A stretch of 40,493 nucleotides of DNA from Microbacteriaceae bacterium (GTDB lineage Bacteria; Actinomycetota; Actinomycetes; Actinomycetales; Microbacteriaceae). The stretch is from the NCBI GenBank assembly GCA_947453465.1, contig CANGGL010000010.1:1-40493 (forward strand), in the 5' to 3' direction. Below, in pieces: positions 24,213 to 32,781 of this stretch. Each line of letters starts with the position of its first letter. Position 1 is the stretch's first letter. The position numbers were made by a program, and so were the translations under genes. The notes beneath the pieces were generated by a model. It worked only from the letters and a program-made list of their open reading frames with translations, searched no databases and was not told the DNA's origin.

Positions 24213-24680
24213 CTAGAACAACAAGCGAATCTGTTCGCTATCGCCAGCATTTAACACGTTATTCACAGAGTCGGCGTCACCTAGAAAGGTCGCCAACTCG
24301 GCCATGATATCGATATGTGAGCTGTGATCGGTGGCGCAAAGGCCGATAACTAACCGAACCGGGTCATTTGCCTCGTTGCCAAACACCACCGGTTGAGCCA
24401 GGGTGACCATGCTCAGGCCAATTTCCAGCACCGCGTCTGAAGGGCGCCCGTGTGCAAGGGCAATGCCAGGGGCTATCACAATGTATGGACCGTGCTCGGC
24501 AACCGCGTCGAGCATCGATTCGGTGTATTCGGGGGTTGAGCGGCCACTAGCCACCAACAACTCCCCCGCCATTTCAATCGAGTGCTCACGGTCGAGTGCA
24601 ATCGCGCCAACCCTGATCGAGTTTTCGCCGAAGGCCCTGGCCAGCGCCGGGTAACTCTTAGACGGCGTCAGCAAAGCCAT
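24213..24680 (-). CDS. PTS sugar transporter subunit IIA (mannitol/fructose/ascorbate type)
   Basis: A 155-residue IIA domain with the active-site block YIVIAPGIALAHGRPSD, where His77 is the phosphorylated residue, and a preceding GRSTPEYTESML segment typical of UlaC-like IIA proteins. It would take phosphate from HPr and pass it to the IIB encoded next. Its ATG lies inside the end of add (23-base overlap), so it is made from the nucleoside operon. The partner permease (IIC) is not present nearby, so the carried sugar is unknown. Confidence 0.9.
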   Translation of the reverse strand: MALLTPSKSYPALARAFGENSIRVGAIALDREHSIEMAGELLVASGRSTPEYTESMLDAVAEHGPYIVIAPGIALAHGRPSDAVLEIGLSMVTLAQPVVFGNEANDPVRLVIGLCATDHSSHIDIMAELATFLGDADSVNNVLNAGDSEQIRLLF

Positions 24681-25749
24681 CCGAGATCATGTCCATCAGC
24701 TCTTCGCGCTGCTCTAGGTCTTGGAAGGCGCCCTCGGCAGCGTTCAACTGGAAGGTCTCTAGGTCACCAAGCTCATAACCGAAGGTTTCAACCAAGAGCT
24801 CAAGTTCGCGAGTCAAGGTCGTGCCAGACATCAAACGGTTGTCGGTGTTCACGGTCACCTTGAAGCCAAGGTCATACAGAACATCAAACGGGTGGTCTGC
24901 CATGGTTTCACCCAGGAGCGCGATGGCGCCGGTCTGCAGGTTTGACGAAGGCGAGGTCTCGAGCACGATTCCACGGTCGTAAACCCAACGAGCAACTTCA
25001 CCTAGCTCGACGAAGTCGGCGTCGCCCTCGCTGCGTGACAACAGAATATCTTCGATGATGCGCACGCCGTGGCCCAAGCGCAGTGCACGGCCAGAGACGA
25101 TGGCATCCTTGATGCTCTCGACACCGTCAGCCTCACCCGCGTGGACGGTGACCGGGAACAGCTCCGAAGCCAGGTAGTCAAAGGCAATCTTGTGGCGGCT
25201 AGGCAAGAAGCCCTTCTCGGCGCCGGCGATGTCAAAACCAACCACACCGTTGTTGCGGTGACGAACGGCCAATTCGGCAATTTCAAGACCGCGATCTGCG
25301 TGGCGCATCGCGGTGATTAGCTGGCCGGTGCGGATGAAACCACCGTGGTAGTCAACGTCTTCCATGCCCTGCTCGAGGCCATCCTGAACGGCCTCGACAA
25401 CCTCATCGAGGGTCAGGCCGCGCTGGAGGTGCTGCTCTGGAGCCCAGCGGATCTCACCATAAATTACGCCGTCTTCGGCTAGGTCGTGAACGAATTCGCG
25501 AGCCACTCGCTGCAGGCCTTCGCGGGTCTGCATGACCGCGGTGGTGTGGTCAAAGGTTTCTAGATATTTGATCAGTGAGCCAGAGTTTGCCGAGGTTTCG
25601 AACCAGCTCTTCAACGCGCCGGCGGTGTCGGCAGGCAGCTTGTGACCGATGGCATCGGCTAGTTCGATGATGGTTTGTGGGCGCAGGCCACCATCCAGGT
25701 GGTCGTGAAGTGAGATCTTCGGTAGTGCCTGGATGTCGAAGCGAGCCAT
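24658..25749 (-). CDS. add: Adenosine deaminase
   Basis: A 363-residue zinc hydrolase converting adenosine or deoxyadenosine to inosine. Zinc ligands His15 and His17 (SLHDHLDGGLRP), VTVHAGEADG with the third His and catalytic Glu neighbourhood, RLGHGVRI, and the zinc Asp in NTDNRLMSGT are all present. The ATG at 25749 has AAAGG seven bases upstream and places the first zinc motif normally; upstream codons are non-coding in style. It follows deoA by 55 bases. Inosine formed here is a substrate for PunA. Confidence 0.96.
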   Translation of the reverse strand: MARFDIQALPKISLHDHLDGGLRPQTIIELADAIGHKLPADTAGALKSWFETSANSGSLIKYLETFDHTTAVMQTREGLQRVAREFVHDLAEDGVIYGEIRWAPEQHLQRGLTLDEVVEAVQDGLEQGMEDVDYHGGFIRTGQLITAMRHADRGLEIAELAVRHRNNGVVGFDIAGAEKGFLPSRHKIAFDYLASELFPVTVHAGEADGVESIKDAIVSGRALRLGHGVRIIEDILLSRSEGDADFVELGEVARWVYDRGIVLETSPSSNLQTGAIALLGETMADHPFDVLYDLGFKVTVNTDNRLMSGTTLTRELELLVETFGYELGDLETFQLNAAEGAFQDLEQREELMDMISDGFADAV

Positions 25750-25804
25750 TTTGGAGCCTTTCGTTTGGGCCGATGAGCCCTGGATGAACCTTTTTGTAAA
25801 AGGA

Positions 25805-27091
25805 TTAGCCGTCGATGCGGTCGAGCAGGATCTTGCGCGGCGCAGGGACAGCTGCAGCCTCAATCTTAAACGAACCCTCGAGCGCTTCGATAGCCCTAGA
25901 GAACCGCTCCGCCTCATCGGTGTGCAAAGTCATGAGTGGTTGACCCGCCTTGATTTCAGAACCGAGCTGGGCGTGCAGCGTAATGCCGGCACCAAACTGA
26001 ACCGGGTCTTCCTTGCGAGCACGGCCGGCACCGAGACGCCATGAAGCGGTACCAACCTGAAGTGCGTCGAGATGAGTGATAACTCCGTCGGCAGGGGCAA
26101 GAATAACCTGGTGTTCGCGAGCCTCCGGCAGCGCGGCATCGGGGTCGCCACCCTGGGCGGCAATCATCTGACGCCACTTGTCCATCGCTCGGCCATCCTT
26201 GAGTGCGGCAGCAACATCAACATCGGTCTTGCCAGCCAGGCGCAGCATTTCACGCGCCAACTCGATGGTCAGTTCAACAACATCTGACGGCCCGCCACCG
26301 GCAAGGACCTCCACCGACTCCTTGACCTCGAGGGCGTTACCGATTTCGAGGCCGAGCGGGGTGGACATGTCGGTCAACAGAGCCGAGGTGTTCACTCCGG
26401 CATCCTGACCAAGTTGAACCATCACGGTGGCCAGCTCGCGCGCACGGTCGATGTTCTTCATGAAGGCTCCCGAGCCAACCTTGACATCCAAAACCAGCGA
26501 TGAAGTTCCTTCGGCAATCTTCTTCGACATGATCGAGCTGGCAATCAGAGGGATAGCTTCGACAGTGCCGGTAACGTCGCGAAGCGCATAGAGCTTCTTA
26601 TCGGCTGGCGCCAACCCTGCGCCGGCGGCACAGATGACTGCGCCGACTTCGGCCAGCTGCTTGTGGAACTCATCGTTGGTTAGTGATGCACGCCAGCCCT
26701 TGATTGACTCGAGCTTGTCTAGGGTGCCACCGGTGTGGCCTAGGCCACGGCCAGAAAGCTGCGGCACGGCAACACCAAAGGCAGCCACGAGCGGCGCCAG
26801 CGGCAGGGTGATCTTGTCACCCACGCCACCGGTCGAGTGCTTGTCTGAAGTCGGCGCAGCCAACCCGGCATAGCTGAGAGTCTCACCCGATGCAATCATG
26901 GCCATGGTTAGATCTTTGATCTCGCGGCGGCTCATGCCATTTAGCAAAATCGCCATCGCCATCGCAGACATCTGCTCGTCGGCGACAACACCGCTGGTGT
27001 AGTTGGCAATCAACCAGTTGATTTGCGGGGTAGAGAGCTCACCCTTTTCACGCTTGGTGGTGATCAGTTGAATGGCGTCAAACTCAGACAT
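25805..27091 (-). CDS. deoA: Thymidine phosphorylase
   Basis: A 428-residue pyrimidine nucleoside phosphorylase producing thymine and deoxyribose-1-phosphate. Diagnostic blocks are SDKHSTGGVGDKITL (phosphate binding), LSGRGLGHTGGTLDKLE (family signature) and DVKVGSGAFMK, with the alpha-helical N-terminal domain and the C-terminal beta domain complete. The ATG overlaps the cdd stop (TAATG). Its sugar product would need a phosphopentomutase, for which the mutase at 22265-23929 is the local candidate. Confidence 0.97.
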   Translation of the reverse strand: MSEFDAIQLITTKREKGELSTPQINWLIANYTSGVVADEQMSAMAMAILLNGMSRREIKDLTMAMIASGETLSYAGLAAPTSDKHSTGGVGDKITLPLAPLVAAFGVAVPQLSGRGLGHTGGTLDKLESIKGWRASLTNDEFHKQLAEVGAVICAAGAGLAPADKKLYALRDVTGTVEAIPLIASSIMSKKIAEGTSSLVLDVKVGSGAFMKNIDRARELATVMVQLGQDAGVNTSALLTDMSTPLGLEIGNALEVKESVEVLAGGGPSDVVELTIELAREMLRLAGKTDVDVAAALKDGRAMDKWRQMIAAQGGDPDAALPEAREHQVILAPADGVITHLDALQVGTASWRLGAGRARKEDPVQFGAGITLHAQLGSEIKAGQPLMTLHTDEAERFSRAIEALEGSFKIEAAAVPAPRKILLDRIDG

Positions 27092-27489
27092 TATTTTCTC
27101 TCTTCTAAGTCGCGAGGGCCGAAGGCATCCGGGATGACTTCATCGATGGTTTTGAAGCCCGAGACAGTCTCGAGGATCATGCCCTTGGCCGAGTGCTCGA
27201 AGAGCAACTGCCGGCAACGGCCACACGGCATCAGGATATTTCCGTGCCCGTCAACACAGGTGAAGGCAACCAGGCGGCCGCCGCCGGTCATGAAAAGCTG
27301 ACTCACTAATGCGCACTCGGCGCACAGGGTCAAACCGTAGGAGGCATTTTCGACGTTGCAGCCCGAAACGATTCGACCATCCTCGGTGAGTGCCGCAGCA
27401 CCAACCTTGAACTTTGAGTAGGGCACGTAGGCCTTGGCCATCGCGTCATTTGCCGCTTCGCGAAGCACCGACCAGTTGATTTCAGACAT
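27091..27489 (-). CDS. cdd: Cytidine deaminase
   Basis: A 132-residue homotetrameric-type deaminase turning cytidine and deoxycytidine into uridine forms. The zinc site is complete: CNVENASYGLTLCAECAL with Cys56 and catalytic Glu58, and PCGRCRQLL with Cys89 and Cys92. The ATG at 27489 is preceded by TTAGGTT; the longer frame upstream overlaps the permease gene and is not family sequence. Seven bases separate it from the permease gene. Confidence 0.96.
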   Translation of the reverse strand: MSEINWSVLREAANDAMAKAYVPYSKFKVGAAALTEDGRIVSGCNVENASYGLTLCAECALVSQLFMTGGGRLVAFTCVDGHGNILMPCGRCRQLLFEHSAKGMILETVSGFKTIDEVIPDAFGPRDLEERK

Positions 27490-27496
27490 GGTGAAC

Positions 27497-28726
27497 CTAA
27501 CTCTTGATGTAGGCCTTGCCGGAGGCGGCGGGGCCGGTGACCTTGCCCACCAACCCGGCGACGGCAACCACGGTCAAGGCGTATGGCAACATCAGCAAGA
27601 ACTCGCTCGGCACCGATGAACCGATGATGGCGAGGCCATACTGCAGGTTCTCGGCGAAGCCGAAGAGTAGTGCTGCGAAGGCTGCGTAAATCGGATTCCA
27701 GCGGCCAAAGATCAATGCCGCGAGAGCGATGTAACCGGCTCCGTTGGTCATCTCTTTTCCGAAGGCGCCAACCTGACCCAGGGTGAAGAACGAACCACCC
27801 AAACCGGCAAGAGCACCACCGATGATGACGCTCACGTAGCGGGTGCGGAAGACGTTGATGCCGACGGTGTCGGCTGCCTTCGGATACTCACCGACGGCAC
27901 GCACACGCAGACCCCAGCGGGTCTTGAACAGCGCGATGTAAACCGCGGCGACCACTACGTACATCAAATAAACGATGAGTGTCTGGTTGAACAACACCGG
28001 ACCGAGAACCGGAATCTGGCCGAGAAGCGGAATCAGGATCTTGTCGAAGCGTGGCGGCTGGTTGAAGAATGGCAGGTTGCTGACCATCAGGGTGCTGAAG
28101 ATGAAGTTGGTTAGACCAACCACGAGCACGTTGAGCACCACACCGACGATGATCTGATCAACCACATACTTGATGGCAAACACCGCGAGCACCCAGGCCA
28201 CCAGTGCGCCGGCAATGATGGCGCCGAGCAGACCCGCAAATAGGTTGTCGGAGAGTGAGGCGACCAATGCCGAAACGAAAGCACCGGCCAACAACTGACC
28301 CTCGATGGCGATGTTGACCACACCGACGCGCTCGCTGAGGACACCGGCAAGCGAACCAAAAATCAGTGGCACGGCCAGAGCCAGCGAACCCTGCAGCAAC
28401 GAGGTGAAGGTCATGGTCTTGCCGGCAAACAGGCCGACCAGGATCTCGAAGACCAGGGCCACGGCAAACAGAATGACCACCCAGCGCGGAGTCTTATGGT
28501 TGCGAATCACCACGAAGTAAACCGAACCTAGGAATGCCACCACCTGAGCGGCGAAGGCAAGCCCGCTGACGAAGGCGATGTCCAAGTTGAAGTTAGGCAG
28601 GGCGAAGATGTCGGTGTCGGTCGAGATTTTGATCTCGGTAACACCGCTAGGCGCCGAGACGAACAACCAAAGACCGACCAGCGTCAGGATGAAAACGGCT
28701 ATTGGGGTGCGCTTACTCTGCTTCAT
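27497..28726 (-). CDS. Nucleoside ABC transporter permease (BmpA-associated, second permease)
   Basis: A 409-residue branched-chain-type (BPD_transp_2) permease with about ten membrane segments. The conserved region GVLSERVGVVNIAIEGQLLAGAF, GLGGSFFTLGQVG and the C-terminal AALIFGRWNPIYAA match NupQ/YufQ-like nucleoside permeases. About 110 N-terminal residues hold three extra helices before the core domain. The ATG at 28726 overlaps the stop of the first permease (ATGA); sequence upstream of it in this frame is a shadow of that gene. Confidence 0.93.
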   Translation of the reverse strand: MKQSKRTPIAVFILTLVGLWLFVSAPSGVTEIKISTDTDIFALPNFNLDIAFVSGLAFAAQVVAFLGSVYFVVIRNHKTPRWVVILFAVALVFEILVGLFAGKTMTFTSLLQGSLALAVPLIFGSLAGVLSERVGVVNIAIEGQLLAGAFVSALVASLSDNLFAGLLGAIIAGALVAWVLAVFAIKYVVDQIIVGVVLNVLVVGLTNFIFSTLMVSNLPFFNQPPRFDKILIPLLGQIPVLGPVLFNQTLIVYLMYVVVAAVYIALFKTRWGLRVRAVGEYPKAADTVGINVFRTRYVSVIIGGALAGLGGSFFTLGQVGAFGKEMTNGAGYIALAALIFGRWNPIYAAFAALLFGFAENLQYGLAIIGSSVPSEFLLMLPYALTVVAVAGLVGKVTGPAASGKAYIKS

Positions 28727-29880
28727 GCTGTGACCTCGCGCTTCGATTCTTTGAGTCTGAAGATGGCACGCACCAGAGGTGGAGCCGCGATAAATAGAAC
28801 AATCATCGACTGCACTACCAAAACTATGTCGATTGGCACATTCTGGTTTGCCTGCATGGTAACTGCGCCGGCTCGAAGGCCACCGAACAGGATGCCGGCA
28901 ACCAGCACGCCCCATGGGTTTGAGCGACCGAGCAGAGCCACGGTGATGGCATCGAAACCAAAGCTCGCTGCAACACCGAGGGTCAAGAACTTCTCGGTAC
29001 CGAGAACCTGCGAGGTGCCGGCCAGACCAGCCAACGCACCCGAGATACCCATTACCAAGACGTAGGTTAGGCCGATGTTGATTCCGGCGACTTTGGCCGC
29101 GTTTGGGTTGTGACCAAGCGCACGGAACCGGAAGCCGAGGGTGGAACGGTTGAGCAGCCACCAGGTGAAGACCACGGCGATGAGCATCGCGATCAAGCCA
29201 CCGTGCACACGGAATTGGTCGCCCATGAAGAACCAATACTTGGCCGAGTCATGCACCGGCAACGAAACCGGGTTGATTGAACCCGGCGCTTGAAGAACCG
29301 GAGTCTTCAATAGGTAGCTCAGCAACAGCACCGCGATGTAGTTGAACATGATCGTGACAATCACTTCATTGGCGCCGGTGGTTGCTTTCAAGAAACCGAC
29401 CAGTGCACCAAACAACCCGCCACCAATCACGCCGGCGAGAACCGCCATCGGAAAGTGAAGGTAGAAAGGCAGGTCAACATAGATGGCAACCCAGCCCGCG
29501 AACATGGCGCCAAAAATGATCTGCCCGGTTCCACCGATGTTGAACAGACCCGAGCGGAAGGCAACGGCAAGACCGAGCCCAGCCATGGTGATTGGGGTCG
29601 CGTAAGCCAAAGTTTCGGTGATCGGCTTGATCATCTGAACGCCATCGTGGGCCTTGTAGTTGAACACCGCACCACGGAACATGGCGTCATAGGCGCCGAA
29701 AACCGAGTTCCAGAGCGCCTGGAAGAAGTCTGCCGGGCGGGCGCCGATGTAGGTGACCGTGGTTTGAACCTCGGGGCTCGAGATGGCGATCAAAATGCCA
29801 CCGACGATGAATGAAGCCAAAACGGCCAACACCGAAAGCAGGGCGTTGCCGGTGGTGAATTCTTTTAGAACGCGTTTCAT
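28723..29880 (-). CDS. Nucleoside ABC transporter permease (BmpA-associated, first permease)
   Basis: A 385-residue inner-membrane permease of the NupP/YufP type. Hydrophobic helices run throughout. Family blocks are AVAFRSGLFNIGGTGQIIFGAMF, TTGANEVIVTIMFNYIA, LGHNPNAAKVAGINI and GFDAITVALLGRSNPWGVLV. Both start and stop overlap neighbouring genes by four bases, so ATPase and two permeases are made as a coupled set. With its partner it forms the channel for nucleosides delivered by the BmpA lipoprotein. Confidence 0.94.
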   Translation of the reverse strand: MKRVLKEFTTGNALLSVLAVLASFIVGGILIAISSPEVQTTVTYIGARPADFFQALWNSVFGAYDAMFRGAVFNYKAHDGVQMIKPITETLAYATPITMAGLGLAVAFRSGLFNIGGTGQIIFGAMFAGWVAIYVDLPFYLHFPMAVLAGVIGGGLFGALVGFLKATTGANEVIVTIMFNYIAVLLLSYLLKTPVLQAPGSINPVSLPVHDSAKYWFFMGDQFRVHGGLIAMLIAVVFTWWLLNRSTLGFRFRALGHNPNAAKVAGINIGLTYVLVMGISGALAGLAGTSQVLGTEKFLTLGVAASFGFDAITVALLGRSNPWGVLVAGILFGGLRAGAVTMQANQNVPIDIVLVVQSMIVLFIAAPPLVRAIFRLKESKREVTA

Positions 29881-31376
29881 GCGCTGATACCTGCCATCAT
29901 CTGACCGAGCGTTGCTCTCGGGGTGCTCGAAGGCACGATGCCAACGATCATGCCTTTGTACATGACCGCGATGCGGTCACCCAGCTGGGTTGCTTCATCA
30001 AGCTCGGTGGCCACGATCAAAACCGGGATGCCACTGTCTCGGGTTGCCACGATCTGCTCGTGAACAAATTCAATCGAACCAACATCAAGACCTCGAGTGG
30101 GCTGCGAAGCCACCAGCAAGCGCAATTCACGTGAGAGCTCACGAGCCAAAACCACCTTCTGCTGGTTTCCGCCTGAAAGCTGAGATGCCTTTGATTCGAT
30201 GCCCTGTGCGCGAATGTCGAATTGCTTCAGTTTTTCGGAAGCAAACTTTTTCAAGAATTCAATCTGAATGTTGAGACCCTTGGCGAACGGCTTACGGTCG
30301 CTGCGGTCAAGCATCAAATTCTCTGCGATGGTGAACTCGGCAACCAAACCATCCTCGGTGCGGTCTTCGGGAACGAAGCCGACGCCTAGGTCTAGAACCT
30401 GTTTGACGTTCTTACCGATTAGCTCGCGACCATCCAGCTGAATTGAACCGGCCGTTTTGCCGTGCATGCCGATGATTGCCTCGGTGAGCTCAGTTTGACC
30501 ATTGCCCTGAACGCCGGCGATGACCAGAATCTCACCCTCGTGAATTTCAAAGCTGATGTCGTCGAGTACCTTGGTGCCGGCGTGACTCCAGGCCGACAAC
30601 CCCTCCACTTTGAAAGTTGGCTGGCCTGGCTTAGCCGGGGCTTTCTCAACGTCAAGGTCAACCGCTCGGCCAACCATCATCGAGGCAAGTTCATTTGCCG
30701 TTGACTTCGGGTCGGCCTCGCCGACCACTTTGCCGAGGCGAATCACGGTGATCTTGTCGGCCACCTCTTGAACCTCGCGAAGCTTGTGGGTGATGAAGAC
30801 AATCGCGGTGCCCGCGGCACGCAACTGTTTCATGATTGCCATCAGCTCGTCGGTCTCCTGCGGGGTGAGCACGGCCGTTGGTTCATCGAAAATCAAAACC
30901 TTGGCATCACCGATAAGTGCCTTGATGATTTCAACGCGCTGCTGAACGCCAACCGGCAGGTCGCCAACGATGGCATCTGGGTCAATTTCAAAACCAAACT
31001 TTGCCGACACTTCGCGCACCTTTGCTCGGGCGGCCTCGAGGTCTAGGAGCCCACCAAACTTGGTTGGCTCGTGACCGAGAATGACGTTCTCGGCAACCGT
31101 GAAAACTGGGATGAGCATGAAGTGCTGGTGAACCATGCCGATGCCGGCCGCCATAGCGTCACCGGGGCCGGAGAATTTGACGACTTTGTCGTCTAGCAAG
31201 ATTTCGCCACCATCTGATTGATAGAGCCCATAGAGCACATTCATCAGGGTTGATTTGCCGGCGCCGTTTTCGCCGAGCAGGCAGTGAATCTCGCCCGGCA
31301 GGGCAATCAGATTGACGTTGTCGTTAGCGACCATCGCGCCAAATCGCTTGGTGATGCCTCGAAGTTCAAGCTTCAT
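29877..31376 (-). CDS. Nucleoside ABC transporter ATP-binding protein with two ATPase domains
   Basis: A 499-residue ATPase of the NupO/YufO (RbsA-like) type. Domain one has Walker A GENGAGKST with Lys41, signature LPVGVQQRVEI and Walker B VLIFDEPTAVLTP. Domain two (from about 255) has a degenerate Walker A, GVQGNGQTELT, in which the usual lysine is absent, and the canonical signature LSGGNQQKVVLAREL, as is normal for this family. It starts 113 bases after bmpA, beyond a hairpin, and has its own TAGACT element, so its level may differ from the binding protein. Confidence 0.95.
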   Translation of the reverse strand: MKLELRGITKRFGAMVANDNVNLIALPGEIHCLLGENGAGKSTLMNVLYGLYQSDGGEILLDDKVVKFSGPGDAMAAGIGMVHQHFMLIPVFTVAENVILGHEPTKFGGLLDLEAARAKVREVSAKFGFEIDPDAIVGDLPVGVQQRVEIIKALIGDAKVLIFDEPTAVLTPQETDELMAIMKQLRAAGTAIVFITHKLREVQEVADKITVIRLGKVVGEADPKSTANELASMMVGRAVDLDVEKAPAKPGQPTFKVEGLSAWSHAGTKVLDDISFEIHEGEILVIAGVQGNGQTELTEAIIGMHGKTAGSIQLDGRELIGKNVKQVLDLGVGFVPEDRTEDGLVAEFTIAENLMLDRSDRKPFAKGLNIQIEFLKKFASEKLKQFDIRAQGIESKASQLSGGNQQKVVLARELSRELRLLVASQPTRGLDVGSIEFVHEQIVATRDSGIPVLIVATELDEATQLGDRIAVMYKGMIVGIVPSSTPRATLGQMMAGISA

Positions 31377-31413
31377 CGCTTATCCGTTCATTTTGCCTGG
31401 ATGGTTCGTTTTC

Positions 31414-31419
31414 AGTCTA
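31414..31419 (-). promoter_or_regulatory. Possible internal -10 element (TAGACT) for the transporter ATPase gene
   Basis: On the minus strand TAGACT (31419 to 31414) lies 37 bases before the ATG at 31376 and just after the hairpin that follows bmpA. It could restore transcription of the ATPase-permease-salvage genes after termination. Confidence 0.4.
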
Positions 31420-31438
31420 ACTTTTTGCTTTGGAAAAG

Positions 31439-31476
31439 AACCGGGGATGACCACACGAATGTGATCATCCCCGGTT
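31439..31476 (-). terminator. Hairpin between bmpA and the transporter ATPase gene
   Basis: Twelve-base arms (AACCGGGGATGA 31439-31450, TCATCCCCGGTT 31465-31476) pair perfectly, and CACA/TGTG pairs inside the loop. In the minus direction the hairpin is followed by CTTTTCC, a short U-rich tail. Such an intra-operon hairpin may lower downstream expression or protect bmpA mRNA so that binding protein exceeds transporter. Confidence 0.7.
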
Positions 31477-31489
31477 TCGGAGCTAGTTA

Positions 31490-32599
31490 TTACTTCTTGT
31501 AAGGAGAAGAAACAACGATCTTGCCTGAGATGATGTCTGCCTGAAGGGCGTCAAGCTCTGCCTGAATGCCAGCCGGGTAAGCAACATCGTGCTGAGCTGC
31601 GATCATTACGCCACCGTTTGAAAGGTCGCCAACGTACTGGTTGACGTCTCCACCGGTGAACTTGCCGTCTACGCCTGACTTGATTACGTCAAGAACAGCC
31701 TTGGCCATCTTCTTCTCGATTGAGGTGAGGATGTTTGCCTTGTAAGCGGCGTGAGTTGGAAGGTTGAACCAGTCGCTGTCAACACCAACAACATAGGTGC
31801 CCTTCTTGTCTAGAGTTGCCTGGCCTGAGCCAACGCCCACTGGGCCTGCAACTGGAAGAACGATGTCAGCACCCTGAGCGAAGAAGCCCTCGGTTAGGGT
31901 CTTTCCCTTAGCCTGGTCGTTGAAGTCACCGGTTGCTGCCCACTTTGAGCTGTCGGTGCCGGTTGCGCCTAGAACGGCAACCTTCTTGCCCTTGGCCTTG
32001 TTGTAAGCCTCAACACCCTGCTTGAAGCCATCCATGAAGATGGTTACAGAAGGGAACAGCATGCCGCCGTAGGTGGCGACCTTGCCGGTCTTTGAGGTTG
32101 CAGCAGCTAGGTAACCAGCTAGGAAAGCAGCTTCAGCGGTGTTGTACTGAATTGGCTTTACGTTTGGCAATGACAATGGTGAGAAGTCATCGTTGCTCAG
32201 AGCTGAGTCGATAAGCGCAAAGTTCACGTCTGGGTTTGCCTTTGCAGCGTCGCGAGTTGCGGTTGCAAGGTTGAAGCCAACGGTCACGATGAGGTTACAG
32301 CCCTCAGAGATCATTGAGTCGATGCCAGAAACGTAGTCGGTCTGGGTTGCCTTCTCTGGTGATTCAACCTGAGCGGTCTGAACGCCAAGCTCAGCCTTTG
32401 CCTGGGTTAGACCGGCATAAGCTTCCTGGTTGAATGATGCGTCGTTGAAGCCACCAGCGTCTGAAACCATGCAGGCCTTGTAGTCAACTGGGGTTGCGGT
32501 TGGGGCTGCCGGAGCGGCGGCGCAACCAGCAAGAGCGAGGCTCGCGATAGCCGCGACTGCTAGGCCCTTGATTGCGGTGGTGCGTGAAATAGTCTTCAC
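31490..32599 (-). CDS. bmpA: BmpA-family nucleoside-binding lipoprotein
   Basis: A 369-residue extracellular substrate-binding protein of the BMP/PnrA type. The signal peptide ends in the lipobox LALAGC with Cys26. The mature protein has KACMVSDAGGFNDASFNQEAY, the nucleoside-site region seen in PnrA-like proteins (Asp, Asn and Phe contacts), then NLIVTVGFNLA and VVGVDSDWFNLP. The GTG at 32599 is preceded by GGGAGG at seven bases, which decides the start over longer frames. It heads the minus-strand nucleoside uptake and salvage genes; a TAGGCT element and a terminator-like hairpin lie in its leader. Confidence 0.94.
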   Translation of the reverse strand: MKTISRTTAIKGLAVAAIASLALAGCAAAPAAPTATPVDYKACMVSDAGGFNDASFNQEAYAGLTQAKAELGVQTAQVESPEKATQTDYVSGIDSMISEGCNLIVTVGFNLATATRDAAKANPDVNFALIDSALSNDDFSPLSLPNVKPIQYNTAEAAFLAGYLAAATSKTGKVATYGGMLFPSVTIFMDGFKQGVEAYNKAKGKKVAVLGATGTDSSKWAATGDFNDQAKGKTLTEGFFAQGADIVLPVAGPVGVGSGQATLDKKGTYVVGVDSDWFNLPTHAAYKANILTSIEKKMAKAVLDVIKSGVDGKFTGGDVNQYVGDLSNGGVMIAAQHDVAYPAGIQAELDALQADIISGKIVVSSPYKK

Positions 32600-32617
32600 T
32601 GAATTTCCTCCCGAAAA

Positions 32618-32640
32618 ACGGCTATGGCTCTCATAACCGT
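32618..32640 (-). promoter_or_regulatory. Terminator-like hairpin in the bmpA leader, just before the ribosome site
   Basis: On the minus strand ACGGTTATG and CATAGCCGT form a nine-pair stem (one G-U) with loop AGAGC. A run of T residues follows at once, and then the GGGAGG ribosome site of bmpA. The leader begins only a few bases before the hairpin if TAGGCT at 32657-32652 is the -10 element. It looks like an attenuator or an mRNA-stabilising 5' hairpin; no known riboswitch was recognised. Confidence 0.5.
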
Positions 32641-32651
32641 TGTGCAGGGAT

Positions 32652-32657
32652 AGCCTA
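32652..32657 (-). promoter_or_regulatory. Probable -10 element (TAGGCT) of the nucleoside operon
   Basis: TAGGCT on the minus strand lies 52 bases before the bmpA GTG and just upstream of the leader hairpin. The palindrome AACGCGTT lies about 30 bases further upstream, around the expected -35 region. Confidence 0.45.
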
Positions 32658-32685
32658 CGCTCGCAAAGCAAACGGATTACCGCGG

Positions 32686-32693
32686 AACGCGTT
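32686..32693. promoter_or_regulatory. Palindrome AACGCGTT upstream of bmpA, possible LacI-type operator
   Basis: Perfect 8-base palindrome centred on CG, extending imperfectly to GGAACGCGTTTT. LacI-family operators often have a central CG with A/T flanks. The position near the -35 region would allow repression. Short, so a chance match is possible. Confidence 0.3.
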
Positions 32694-32739
32694 TTAGAGT
32701 GAATTATTAACCGAAAAGTAACAATTGGGAAGGTAGCGA

Positions 32740-32771
32740 TTCGAGCCCCGACCAGACGGTCCGGCCTCGAA
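32740..32771 (-). other. Hairpin after manC
   Basis: Two 14-base arms (32740-32753 and 32758-32771) pair with two mismatches around a four-base loop, ending 10 bases after the manC stop. No T run follows in the minus direction, so it may be a 3' stabiliser or a weak terminator separating manC from bmpA. Confidence 0.4.
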
Positions 32772-32781
32772 CTAAACCCGA

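Noticed and set aside
32740-32771. Sequence TTCGAGCCCCGACC resembling a tRNA T-arm
   Set aside because: No acceptor, D or anticodon arm can be placed around it, and the complementary arm folds it into a simple hairpin after manC.
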